Origin: Cellulomonadaceae bacterium
GTDB taxonomy: Bacteria; Actinomycetota; Actinomycetes; Actinomycetales; Cellulomonadaceae
NCBI GenBank assembly: GCA_031282935.1
Contig: JAITCS010000029.1
Span: 1 to 22,446 of the forward strand
DNA length: 22,446 nt
Direction of reading: 5' to 3'
In this document: one piece after another, positions 1-8,100 of the stretch
Layout: the number at the start of each line of letters is the position of its first letter
Numbering within the stretch: position 1 is the first letter of the stretch
Program-made: the position numbers and the translations under genes
Notes under the pieces: generated by a model
Told to the model about the DNA's origin: nothing
The model's database searches: none
What the model saw: only the letters and a program-made list of their open reading frames with translations

Positions 1-16
1 AGTTCCACGTGAAACA
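1..16. other. parS-like ParB binding site (copy 1)
   Basis: Bases 2-15 read GTTCCACGTGAAAC, the exact reverse complement of GTTTCACGTGGAAC found at 13516-13529. It differs from the canonical near-palindrome GTTTCACGTGAAAC at one position. It overlaps the last visible codons of birA (FHVE). That a parS site may sit inside a coding sequence is established for ParB systems; that this one is bound is inference. Only two such sites were found in the window. Confidence 0.6.
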
Positions 17-839
17 AATCCCCAAAATGGCGCGAAATTGTGGTATCTGGCGCCGTCTGCACCACTATGGCGCCGTCCCGCGCAATGCCGACCGCGACGC
101 CCTGCACCGGATCGCCGCCCTCGGCCTCGGCAATAGCCACGGCCCGCCCGATGCTTTGGCAGTGGCCCCGATATTCGTCAATTAGCGTTAGCAGATTGCC
201 GGTTTCCCATTCGGCACAGACTTTATCAAGATGACGCAAGATGGTCGCGGCTAATTCTTGGATTTGTGGGGGATTTTCTTTGCCCGATGGTTTCGACATG
301 CGGGCGCGCGAATCGCTGCGCGTCAACCGCCGGTACAATGCTAAGGATGTCGCCTCCGGCACTGGCAATTCTGACTCGGTTTGCGTGACGTTTATTCCAA
401 TGCCTACCACAGTTCCAATATTGGGGATGGTGTGACACAATATGCCCCCCACTTTTCGCCAATTCCCGTAATTAGCAATGCCGTCGTTTGCGGGCAACAA
501 GATGTCATTTGGCCATTTGAGCGCGGCGGGGAAACCGTATTTTGCCAACGCTCGACATATCGCTATCCCAACAAATAGCGGTAAAACGCTGATTCCTTCT
601 TGGTCTATTCGCGGGTTTATCAGGGCCGAAAAGGTGAGCGCGCCATGCTTTGGGGTGACCCAAGTGCGCTCGCCACGCCCGCGACCTGCGGTTTGATGAT
701 CAGTGCCGAGGGCGATTTTCGGTTCCACCTCGCCCGCGAGCGCGCGGCGGGTCAGTTCCTCGTTGGTGGACGGGCATGTTGCCACCCATTCCACAGTCCA
801 ATCCGGCAGGTCTAGTAGGCTGTCAGGCATGACGGCCAC
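1..839 (-). CDS. birA: Biotin--[acetyl-CoA carboxylase] ligase, 3' end cut by window edge
   Basis: The enzyme activates biotin with ATP and attaches it to the lysine of biotin carboxyl carrier domains in the cytoplasm. Translating the minus strand gives about 279 residues up to the window edge: STN at 24-26, the biotinyl-AMP loop AGRGRGERTW at 51-60, KWPND at 108-112, KVGGIL with the probable catalytic Lys at about 129, GIGIN at 146-150, and a C-terminal SH3-like part with IGRAV and GVAVGI. There is no N-terminal helix-turn-helix, so it is a monofunctional ligase and not a BirA repressor. The start is taken as GTG at 839 because GGAAGGG lies 6 bases upstream (846-852); ATG at 830 is the alternative. 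Compared with the usual WPND-x-GRKLAGIL spacing there is an insertion of about ten residues (PANDGIANYGNW) before KVGG. The reading frame ends in the parS-like site at 1-16. Its neighbour encodes a subunit of a biotin-dependent carboxylase. The family call is firm; only the exact C-terminus is unseen. Confidence 0.93.
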   Translation of the reverse strand, partial: MAVMPDSLLDLPDWTVEWVATCPSTNEELTRRALAGEVEPKIALGTDHQTAGRGRGERTWVTPKHGALTFSALINPRIDQEGISVLPLFVGIAICRALAKYGFPAALKWPNDILLPANDGIANYGNWRKVGGILCHTIPNIGTVVGIGINVTQTESELPVPEATSLALYRRLTRSDSRARMSKPSGKENPPQIQELAATILRHLDKVCAEWETGNLLTLIDEYRGHCQSIGRAVAIAEAEGGDPVQGVAVGIARDGAIVVQTAPDTTISRHFGDLFHVE

Positions 840-864
840 TTTACGCCCTTCCAAGGCGGCCATG
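828..864. promoter_or_regulatory. Divergent birA/accD start region with back-to-back ribosome sites
   Basis: The minus-strand birA ribosome site GGAAGGG (846-852) abuts a plus-strand AAGGCGG (853-859) that precedes an ATG at 862. A further pair of candidate starts, ATG 829-831 (+) and ATG 830-828 (-), share two bases of one CATG. There is therefore no room for a conventional promoter between the genes, and any promoter for either gene must lie inside the other coding sequence. No -35/-10 pair was identified with confidence. Confidence 0.5.
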
Positions 865-2205
865 CGCCTTTCGGCATTGTATGACCCTGGCACGGTTGCA
901 GTCTCTGAGCCTGATGGCGTTTCGGGGGTGGTCACCGCCAGCGGCTTAGTTAATGGGCAACCTGTTCTGGCTTTTTCTCAAGATGTCACAGTAATAGGTG
1001 GGAGCGTTGGCGCGGTTGAGGGGATGCAAATATCGGATTTGCAGCAAAAGGCACTGGAATTGGGTGTGCCGATTATTGGGATTTGGGATGGCGGTGGGGC
1101 GAGAATCCAAGACGGGGTTTCGGCTTTAGCGCAGTTCGGCAAGATATTCAGTGGGAATGTAGCGGCAGCGGGAAAGATACCGCAACTTTCTTTAGTGCTC
1201 GGCACCTGCGCTGGCGGCGCCTGTTATTCGCCCGCCCTTACTGATTTTGTGATTATGGTAACTGAGCAATCTCGAATGTTTTTGACCGGGCCGTACATTA
1301 CCCAAGAAATGACTGGGGAAGCGGCCACCGTTGAGGAACTGGGCGGTTGTCAATTACACAATCAGATATCCGGGGTGGCGCATTTCGCTGCCGCTGATGA
1401 AGACGCTGCCATTGCATATGCCCGGGAACTGCTGGCTTTCTTTAGCGCCCCCTTACCAGATTCCCCAAAACCGCCAGCGGATAATCACACAGACGATAAC
1501 CCCGAGCAACTGCCCGGAATCCCGCTAAACCCCTCCCAACCGTATGACGTACACGCGCTGCTAGCAAACATCTTCGATAAAGATACCTTTTTGGAAGTGC
1601 AACCTAATTTCGCTCGAAATCTTGTAACTGGATACGCTCGCCTGGCTGGAAATCCCGTAGCGATTATCGCCAATCAACCAACTTGGCTCGCCGGGGCCCT
1701 TGACACCAACGCCGCCAAAAAAGCCGCCCGTTTCGTGAAAACTAATACCAACTACAACCTGCCAATAATTACGATAGTTGATGTGCCAGGGTTTTTGCCC
1801 GGAGTCAAGCAAGAAGGGGCAGGCATAATCACCGCAGGTGCCGAATTAGTAAAAGCATATGCGAACGCGAAAACTAAATTAGTCACCCTTATCACCAGGA
1901 AAGCCTACGGCGGCGCCTTTATCGCGTTAGGGTCGAAATCCATCAGTAACGCCGCCGTAATCGCCTGGCCGCAAGCCCAAATCGGGGTGATGGATGCCGA
2001 GGCCGCAATGGCGCTGGTACACCGGCGGGAACTTGCGGCGGTGGCTGCGGCAAAAGGGGAGGCTGCGGTGGCCACCACGAGGACGCAACTGGCGGCCGAG
2101 TACCGGCTCGCCCAGAGCGCCGATCACGCGGAGGCGGCCGGGCAGGTGGACTCCATCGTGACGCCCGAGAATACGCGAGCGGCGCTGATCCGCTCCCTGC
2201 AGTAA
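829..2205 (+). CDS. accD: Acyl-CoA (acetyl/propionyl-CoA) carboxylase carboxyltransferase subunit
   Basis: This is the carboxyltransferase component of a biotin-dependent acyl-CoA carboxylase, which moves CO2 from carboxybiotin to acetyl-, propionyl- or a longer acyl-CoA to make malonyl- or methylmalonyl-type CoA. Both crotonase-like halves are visible. The N-half has FSQDVTVIGGSVG, GGGARIQDG and GTCAGGACYSPALTDF; the C-half has DVPGFLPGVKQEGAGII, ITRKAYGGAF and AWPQAQIGVM. Length is 458 residues, against roughly 510-540 for PccB, the difference being a short N-terminus. The position usually held by Asp in propionyl-specific subunits (before the AWP motif) appears to be Ala/Asn here, so substrate preference is left open. 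The start is uncertain: ATG 829 keeps the whole RLSALYDPG start region but has a weak ribosome site, while ATG 862 has AAGG at good spacing. The frame is also open further upstream inside birA. No biotin carboxylase or BCCP gene is in the window. GC rises from about 47% (1741-1920) to about 71% (1981-2160) by hand count. Confidence 0.9.
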   Translation: MTATLRPSKAAMRLSALYDPGTVAVSEPDGVSGVVTASGLVNGQPVLAFSQDVTVIGGSVGAVEGMQISDLQQKALELGVPIIGIWDGGGARIQDGVSALAQFGKIFSGNVAAAGKIPQLSLVLGTCAGGACYSPALTDFVIMVTEQSRMFLTGPYITQEMTGEAATVEELGGCQLHNQISGVAHFAAADEDAAIAYARELLAFFSAPLPDSPKPPADNHTDDNPEQLPGIPLNPSQPYDVHALLANIFDKDTFLEVQPNFARNLVTGYARLAGNPVAIIANQPTWLAGALDTNAAKKAARFVKTNTNYNLPIITIVDVPGFLPGVKQEGAGIITAGAELVKAYANAKTKLVTLITRKAYGGAFIALGSKSISNAAVIAWPQAQIGVMDAEAAMALVHRRELAAVAAAKGEAAVATTRTQLAAEYRLAQSADHAEAAGQVDSIVTPENTRAALIRSLQ

Positions 2206-2274
2206 CGGCGACCCCAACGGTGGCTGTACCGATGGCTGACGACGGAGCGCTAGAAAAACCCGAAACTCCCACTG

Positions 2275-2301
2275 TTGTCCAGAGGCAAGAATGGGTAGGG
2301 T
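2275..2301 (+). promoter_or_regulatory. Weak candidate promoter for the DUF885 gene
   Basis: TTGTCC (2275-2280) and TAGGGT (2296-2301) are separated by 15 bases, and the second hexamer ends 6 bases before the GTG start at 2308. That geometry would suit a leaderless transcript, which is common in actinobacteria. However, TAGGG at 2296-2300 is equally well placed as a ribosome site (7 bases before GTG), so the two readings compete. The 102-base gap 2206-2307 holds nothing else I can support. Confidence 0.2.
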
Positions 2302-2307
2302 TGGGGT

Positions 2308-3987
2308 GTGACCGAACGCGCCCAGACCCCGCTAGACATACTCGCCGAGGAATACGTTGCCAAAGTGGTTTCGATGAACCCGTTTTTTGCCACTTCGATG
2401 GGGGTGCCGGGCCACGATCACGAGGTGCCAGACTATTCTCCAGCGGGGAACGCCAAGTTTCACGAACTAGACCGCGAATTGCTGGATAAACTTGACGAAA
2501 TAGACGTCACCGATGAAATTGACCGCGTTACTTTGGCGGCAATACGAGAGCGTTTGGGGCTAGAAGGCGAATTGTATGACGCCGGGGAACATTTGGCCTC
2601 GCTAAACGTTATCGCCTCCCCACTGCAATCCATGCGCGATATTTTCGATTTGATGCCCACAGAAACGGTTGAAAATTGGCAGAATATCGCTGCGCGCCTA
2701 AGTAAGCTACCGCAGGCAATGGCGGGCTACATCGAGTCTTTACGCGCCGGGGCAAAGCGCGGCTTAGTGCCTGCTGTGCGGCAGGTGAAAGAGGGCATAA
2801 AGCAGGCTGAGGAATTGGCGGGGCCTAATTCATTCTTTGTGAGTTTCGCCAAGAAAGGCGCCGATTCGGTTGCCGCAAATGACCCCACATTGCAACAGCG
2901 ACTGGCCGCCGGGGCGGCAGCCGCGCAAAGCGCCTATCAAGAATTGGCCGACTTTTTGGTAGGCGAGCTAATAAAGCAGGCCCCCGAAAAAGACGGCGTC
3001 GGTAAAGAACGGTATCAGCGATTCTCCCGCTATTTCCTGGGTGACACCGTTGATCTGGAAGAAACCTACCAATGGGGCATTGAGGAATTGCGCCGCACGA
3101 TTGCCGAGCAGACGGCAGTGGCTGCGGAAATCGCAGGCCCAGGGGCGACTGTGGCCGACGCGGTAAAGGTTTTGGATGCGGATGAGAAATACATTTTGCA
3201 CGGGGTTACGGAACTGAAAGCCTGGATGCAAGAAACCTCCAATCAGGCAATTCGAGAATTGAACGGCACGCAATTCGACATCCCGGAAGTGGCCCAATCA
3301 CTGGAATGTATGATCGCCCCCACTCAAAACGGCGGCATTTACTACACTCCCCCTTCGGATGACATGTCGCGGCCGGGGCGCATGTGGTGGTCGGTTCCGG
3401 AAGGCGTTAACGAATTCCAAACCTGGCAGCAACGCACTACCGTTTATCACGAGGGCGTGCCCGGGCACCATCTACAATGCAGCACTGCGGCAATAAATCG
3501 AGACCAACTAAACTCTTGGCGCCGAAACATGTGCTGGTGTTCTGGGCACGGCGAGGGTTGGGCTTTGTACGCGGAAAAGTTAATGGATGAATTGGGGTAT
3601 CTAAAAGACGCCGCTGACCGGCTTGGCATGTTGTTCGGGCAAAGAATGCGCGCGGCTAGGGTGGTTTTCGATATCGGAATGCATTTAGGGCTAAACGCCC
3701 CGCCGGAATGGGGCGGCAAACCCTGGGATGCGGAAACCGGCTGGGAATTCCTGAAAGAAAACATGGAAAAGGACGAGGAATTTGTGCGCTTTGAATTCAA
3801 TCGCTATTTAGGATGGCCTGGCCAGGCCCCCGCCTACAAGATTGGGCAGCGGCTGTGGGAACAAGCTCGGGCGCGCGCTGAGGCTGCGGCAGTCGAAAAG
3901 GGTGAGGCTTTCGACATAAAAGCTTTCCACCGCAACGCCCTGGCGCTCGGCTCGGTGCCGCTGTGCATTTTGCGGACGGAACTCTAG
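2308..3987 (+). CDS. DUF885 family putative zinc metallopeptidase
   Basis: The protein has 559 residues, the normal size for the DUF885 family, with no signal peptide or membrane segment, so it is probably cytoplasmic. The family signature HEGVPGHHLQ begins at about residue 381 and is followed by GEGWALYAEK at about 415-424. The HExxxGH-like histidines and the later Glu are the expected zinc ligands and catalytic residue of a gluzincin-like peptidase. The family is generally called a putative carboxypeptidase or dipeptidase, and substrate is not predictable here. Start GTG 2308 follows TAGGG by 7 bases. The downstream maf gene starts 15 bases after its stop, so the two are probably cotranscribed. 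In many actinobacteria this slot between the carboxyltransferase gene and maf holds a small carboxylase epsilon subunit gene (from memory), so the peptidase here is an unusual neighbour. Overall composition is close to 50% GC and much lower than maf. Confidence 0.88.
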   Translation: MTERAQTPLDILAEEYVAKVVSMNPFFATSMGVPGHDHEVPDYSPAGNAKFHELDRELLDKLDEIDVTDEIDRVTLAAIRERLGLEGELYDAGEHLASLNVIASPLQSMRDIFDLMPTETVENWQNIAARLSKLPQAMAGYIESLRAGAKRGLVPAVRQVKEGIKQAEELAGPNSFFVSFAKKGADSVAANDPTLQQRLAAGAAAAQSAYQELADFLVGELIKQAPEKDGVGKERYQRFSRYFLGDTVDLEETYQWGIEELRRTIAEQTAVAAEIAGPGATVADAVKVLDADEKYILHGVTELKAWMQETSNQAIRELNGTQFDIPEVAQSLECMIAPTQNGGIYYTPPSDDMSRPGRMWWSVPEGVNEFQTWQQRTTVYHEGVPGHHLQCSTAAINRDQLNSWRRNMCWCSGHGEGWALYAEKLMDELGYLKDAADRLGMLFGQRMRAARVVFDIGMHLGLNAPPEWGGKPWDAETGWEFLKENMEKDEEFVRFEFNRYLGWPGQAPAYKIGQRLWEQARARAEAAAVEKGEAFDIKAFHRNALALGSVPLCILRTEL

Positions 3988-4002
3988 CGGCAGGTTTGTT
4001 CA

Positions 4003-4731
4003 ATGACTAAACTAATCCTGGCATCGGCCTCCCCGGCCCGCCTGGCCACCCTGCAACGCGCGGGTGTGGAACCCATCGTGCGCGTGTCCGGGGTGGACGA
4101 GCGGGCCGTCACCCGCACCGCGACCGAACGTTTCGGCGAGGTGCTCTCCCCTGGCGACACAGCGCTGCTGCTGGCCCAGGCCAAGGCCGAGGCGGTGGCG
4201 CGAGAGCTGGATGCGCCCGCGAACGACAGCGGCGGCGGTCTCGACAACGGCGGCGGTCTCGACGACGCCGGTCTCGACGATGATGGCCTATCTGACAGCC
4301 TGCTCGACGACGCGGTAGTAGTTGGATGCGACTCCATCCTCGAAATGGACGGGAAGCCGTACGGGCGCCCAGCGGACGCCGCCACCGCCATCGCGCGCAT
4401 CAAGGCCATGAGCGGAAACAGCGGCACGCTGCACACCGGACACTGGGTTATTGACCTGCGCAGCGCCGAAAACGGCGGTACAGGGGCGACGCTCGGCGCC
4501 ACCGGCTCGACCATCGTCCACTTCAGCGACATCGAGGACGAGGAAATAGAAGCCTATGTGGCCACCGGGGAGCCGCTGCAAGTGGCCGGGTCATTCACCG
4601 TGGACGGCCTCGGCGGGCCTTTCGTGGCCGGGATTGAGGGCGACTACCACAACGTGGTCGGCATTTCCCTGCCCTTGCTGCGCGACATCCTGCGGCAAAT
4701 TGGCGTGCCCTGGCACACGCTCCGCAGCTAG
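4003..4731 (+). CDS. maf: Maf family nucleotide pyrophosphatase with acidic Gly-rich insert
   Basis: Maf proteins hydrolyse non-canonical or modified nucleoside triphosphates to monophosphate and pyrophosphate. The N-terminal LILASASPARLATL carries the nucleotide-binding Ser/Arg cluster; VVGCDSILEMDGKPYGRP (106-123) holds the catalytic Asp; HTGHWVID and EGDYHNVVGISLPLL complete the fold. Length is 242 residues against about 195-215 for most members. The excess is an insert at about 70-103, rich in Gly, Leu and Asp, made partly of three tandem 18-base units, placed between the AKAEAVA helix and the catalytic strand. Start ATG 4003 has CAGG about 7 bases upstream and is 15 bases after the previous stop. 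GC is very high (about 75% in 4021-4080), a sharp step from the gene before it. Whether the substrate is dTTP/UTP or a 7-methyl-GTP type is not decided. Confidence 0.92.
   Translation: MTKLILASASPARLATLQRAGVEPIVRVSGVDERAVTRTATERFGEVLSPGDTALLLAQAKAEAVARELDAPANDSGGGLDNGGGLDDAGLDDDGLSDSLLDDAVVVGCDSILEMDGKPYGRPADAATAIARIKAMSGNSGTLHTGHWVIDLRSAENGGTGATLGATGSTIVHFSDIEDEEIEAYVATGEPLQVAGSFTVDGLGGPFVAGIEGDYHNVVGISLPLLRDILRQIGVPWHTLRS
4231..4284 (+). repeat. Three tandem 18-base units inside maf
   Basis: Units at 4231-4248, 4249-4266 and 4267-4284 encode GGGLDN, GGGLDD and AGLDDD. The first two differ at one base; the third is more diverged. They are in frame and form the core of the Maf insert, so unit number can vary without a frameshift. 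Confidence 0.85.
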
Positions 4732-4759
4732 CGGTGGTTTCGACAGGCTCAACCAACGG
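4732..4759 (+). repeat. 28-base palindromic dispersed element, copy A
   Basis: Core TTTCGACAGGCTCAACC with flanking arms CGGTGGTT and AACCAACG, which pair over 8 bases with one mismatch around an 11-base loop. It begins directly after the maf stop codon. It is identical to copy B (4892-4919) except at one base. A degraded partial copy may follow at about 4762-4775. Confidence 0.85.
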
Positions 4760-4790
4760 GCTGTGGTTTCGGTGACCGACGCAGACCGAG

Positions 4791-4816
4791 GGTAGAGTCC
4801 GCTTGCGGACTTTACC
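4791..4816. other. Strong intergenic hairpin
   Basis: GGTAGAGTCCGC pairs with GCGGACTTTACC across a two-base TT loop: 12 pairs with one G-U wobble. There is no T-run after it on either strand, so it is not a classical intrinsic terminator. It may still slow or protect the 3' end of the maf transcript. Confidence 0.6.
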
Positions 4817-4861
4817 GAGGGCCAGGAGGGCACAGGGAGCGAAGCGACCGCCACAGGCGGG

Positions 4862-4879
4862 CGCGCGGAATACCGCGCG
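4862..4879. other. GC-only hairpin CGCGCGG-AATA-CCGCGCG
   Basis: Seven perfect G/C pairs with a four-base loop, just before copy B of the 28-base element. It is part of the structured block between the two copies. No T-run follows. Confidence 0.55.
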
Positions 4880-4891
4880 TCAACCGGCGGT

Positions 4892-4919
4892 CGGTGGTTT
4901 CGACAGGCTCAACCACCGG
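4892..4919 (+). repeat. 28-base palindromic dispersed element, copy B
   Basis: CGGTGGTT (4892-4899) pairs perfectly with AACCACCG (4911-4918) around the loop TCGACAGGCTC. Its reverse complement matches the repeated coding units at 9562-9883 at 25 of 28 bases. Similar GTTGAGCCTGTCGAAACC-type palindromes are, from memory, dispersed in many actinobacterial genomes. I cannot confirm copy number here. Confidence 0.85.
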
Positions 4920-5075
4920 ATTAAAACAATTAGTGTGAGCCGGGTTACATTATCATTTGGCGCTTATCGCCAGCCCATTTTTCGCTAAAAGGCGCCCGAT
5001 TTCAAGTTTAGAGTGAACCGCAACACATTAGCGTCCCCGCAGGTCACGACACGCATTTTTATGCTTGCTTTGGTG

Positions 5076-5090
5076 GTTGCGCTGCGCAAC
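5076..5090. promoter_or_regulatory. Perfect 7+1+7 palindrome, possible operator of the surface gene
   Basis: GTTGCGC-T-GCGCAAC is perfectly symmetric and lies 41-55 bases before the start codon at 5131. TTGCTT (5066-5071 region) and AACTAT (5088-5093) could form a weak -35/-10 pair of 17-base spacing that would embed the palindrome in its spacer, as expected for an operator. The base pairing is seen directly; the role is inference. Confidence 0.35.
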
Positions 5091-5130
5091 TATTGCCCCG
5101 TTGATAAGGGATCGTTATTTGGAGCATAAA

Positions 5131-8100
5131 ATGGTTTTCGCAAACTTCAAGGTAGCCGCGAAAAACGTAATGGGCATTAAAATAGGTAAGCGACTAACCA
5201 CCGCCGGGGTGGTTATGGCATTGGGGTTCGGCGCGAACCTGGCGACCGCTTTACCTGCCGCAGCAGCGGGCATCAGCAAGGACGCTTCTGACGTGGTTGT
5301 GAAGGTGGGCGGGGCGCGCACCAAGAACTCGGGCGAGGTCGCCGGTCTGAATGACGTGTGGCTGGGCCTCTATTCGGCGGCAAACGGCGGGCAGTTGGTG
5401 TTCGCTACGAAGTCCGCGCCCGGCACCACCACCGCTGACGATTCCGGCAAAACCACCGATGGTATTGCCCGGTTCCATCTGACGGAAACAAGTCGCCTTG
5501 ATGACGCTAATTACCCCGGCCGCCCCGCGAAAATCCTTGGCGACGCCACGGCTACACAATCGAGGTTGAACGCCACCAATTCTGCGATCCTTTATCTGCG
5601 TCCGCTCGCCGCAGATGATGTCACCAAGCTGCGCGAACAGGGCGTCGGCGGGCAAAATGAAACCGCCACCCCCGCAGGCTGGGAGCACCTGACGCAACTC
5701 GCCACCAACACGGGCACCGCCGTCGGCGATACGAAAACCCGCGACTATGCTTTCCCCGTGCCGCCAACGGGTCGCCTGCGCGCGAACCACCTTTACCTTT
5801 CCGGTAGCACAAACGGCGACTCTGCCCAAAACGGCGCCACCATCGGGATAATGAACTCCAGCGGCGCCAACCAGACCGCCTCCAGCGGGTTTTTCACCCT
5901 CCGGGCCGAAAACGGCGCCATGCCCACCACCTGCAAAGCGCTCAACGTCGCACTGATCCTGGACACCTCCCACTCGGTGACCGCCCCGCAGCAGGTGCAG
6001 TTGAAGGACGCCGCCTCGCAACTGGTCTCCGCCTTCACCAACACCGGCTTATCCCTGCAACTGTTCACGTTCGGCACCGACGCCACCAAGCGCACCGACC
6101 TCACCCCGTTGACCCCGCAGGGCGCCACCATCGTCAAGGCCGAAATCGCCCGCCTCACGAACGCCACCTTCAACGGCCAGTGGACTAACTGGGACGCGGC
6201 CTTGTGGGCCTTGCAGCCGCAAGAAAAACTCGGTCTGGCCAAAAATGGCACCAATTTCGACGTCGCAATATTCCTCACCGACGGCCTGCCCACCACTTAC
6301 GGAGGCAACGGCGGCGCGAATCGCACCACCACCACGGGAAACGTCACCAACACCGCTGGCAACACCGTTCCCCTGACCGACTTCTTCCGTACCGAGCGCG
6401 CCATGCAGGCCGCCAACGCCCTCAAGCAGAACGGCACCCACATAGAGGTGCTCGGCATCGGCGACGCCCACGCTTCCAAGCCCGCGCTGCTGAACCTGAC
6501 CGCCGTCGCTGACGCGCACTCGGTGACCACCGAATCGTGGGATCAGTCCGCCCGCGCGCTGCGGTATTCGGTGCTCAAGCCTTGCCTGCCCTCGCTCACG
6601 GTGACCAAATACGAGCGCCCCTGGGACGCGCCGAACATTTCCGTGTGGGATGACCCGAACAGCACGCGTGACCTGCTCGCCGAGGGTTGGGATTTCACGG
6701 TCTCGGATTTGACCCAAGATACGATGGTTCTTGACCCCAAGTTTTTCCCAGACGCTACCGCCGCTGACCAATCCGCTGTCGAAACTACTGACGAGGCCGG
6801 ATCGGTGTTCTTCAAGTTGCTGGCCGTGAACGAGGGCGCTGACGACTTCGACCCCGATAAGCAACTGGGCAGCCTCACCGTGACTGAGGACCAGCAAGAG
6901 GGCTGGAACATCGTGCAGCAAATCTCCGAAAGCGACGACACGCCGCGCAACGCGCAGTGCGTATACATCAGCCAGTACACCACCGACAAGGCCATGAACA
7001 GCAAGTACGGTGGCGATGTGGTGGGCACCCGCCCGAGTTGGGTGGATACGGACGGCGTTGTTACGATGGGCGAGCCGCCCGTGGTGTTGCCTGCCAATTT
7101 CGGCCGCAAGGTGCCGTGGATTGACATCGAAACTGGCGGTTCCACGCTCGCCCGCCCGGCGTTTCGCATTGTGGACATGGCGGTGACCGACATGGTGCGG
7201 TGTACGGTTATCAACCAGGCGATGAAGCCGCTGGAAATTGTGGTTCCCGAGTCGCTGAACCCTGGCGAGATCGCTTTCGTGGGGCAGCACGTGGTGGATT
7301 ACGGCTGGGAGATTACCAAGGGGGTGGACACGCCGGTCGTCGAACTGTCGGGATTGGAGGCTGGTGCCGAATCGCGGCAGGCCACGGTCAATTACCAGTT
7401 GGATGTTAAGGCCGACTTGCGCGCCGAGGGCCGTGCCTTCGCTGCTGCGGGTGAGGTTGAGATCAAGAACCCGAACTCCCCGGCCTGCCCCGACGGTGAG
7501 ACGGATTGCAACCCGAAACTGGCCGCGCCGTTGCGCCTGGACGGGGTGAAACTGGAGATTGCGGGCAAGCCAATAGAGGCCGTTACGTGGACCCAAGACC
7601 ATCCTGCCCCCTGCGACACCCCGGTGCACTTCACCACGCCGGGTTGGGTGGTAAATGGGTTGAGCGACCAAGTGGAAATCGAGTACCTGCGCAGCCCCGC
7701 GTCGAGTTTTGCCCCTGACGAACCTGCCGCCTCCTGCGACGCCGACGGCACCGAACTCCCGGTGTCCTCCGATGGCCACGTTGCCAAGGTCACCCGCTCC
7801 AAGGACTGGGCAGGATTCGCCACCGATTCCGGGCTGCTGCTGCCCGGCCACTCGTACCGGTTCGCGTTGCGGGCACGGACGGCGGCGGGCGTCGGCTCGG
7901 TCGGTTTCCGCTTCGTTTCTTACTACGTGGATGCCAAGGGAGCTGAGCACTTCGATTGGGTGAACCCCACCAGCATAGACGAGAACTGGGCACCGATTTC
8001 GGGCACTTGGAAGGTGCCGCTGGACGCCGCCGACGCCCGCGTCTATTTGGGTACGTCCGATGTCGCTGGCGTGGCGGCCTACGCCTACTACGTGGACGAC

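Larger units (their letters stand above)
4732..5130. other. Gene-free region between maf and the surface-protein gene
   Basis: I see no credible gene in these 399 bases. The left half (4732-4919) is GC-rich and structured: two direct copies of a 28-base palindromic element 160 bases apart, with hairpins at 4791-4816 and 4862-4879 and a small CCGCC/GGCGG stem near 4850. The right half (4920-5130) is AT-richer and is the likely promoter/leader of the surface gene. It holds TATCAT (4951-4956, five of six to a -10 box but without a good -35), a small stem TGGCG/CGCCA (4958-4972) followed seven bases later by a T-run, and the palindrome at 5076-5090. Confidence 0.7.

Noticed and set aside
703..828. 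Upstream extension of accD to an ATG at 703
   Set aside because: It would lie wholly inside the birA N-terminus, whose STN and biotin-loop motifs are intact, and the added residues do not resemble a carboxyltransferase N-terminus.
3984..4532. Minus-strand frame of 182 codons over maf
   Set aside because: Ser/Pro/Arg-rich shadow of the high-GC maf gene, which has complete family motifs on the plus strand.
4740..4990. Short plus-strand frames reading FDRLN across the palindromic elements
   Set aside because: They are chance translations of the repeat elements and hairpins; no start with a ribosome site and no conserved domain.
5065..5130. Earlier ATG at 5065 for the surface protein
   Set aside because: ATG 5131 has GGAG at good spacing and begins a standard signal peptide; the 22 extra residues would precede it without a ribosome site and would cover the palindrome.
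6049..7950. Long open frame (633 codons) on the minus strand inside the surface gene
   Set aside because: It is antisense to a well-supported secreted protein, has biased Arg/Gly/His/Val composition typical of a GC-rich shadow, and shows no family motif.
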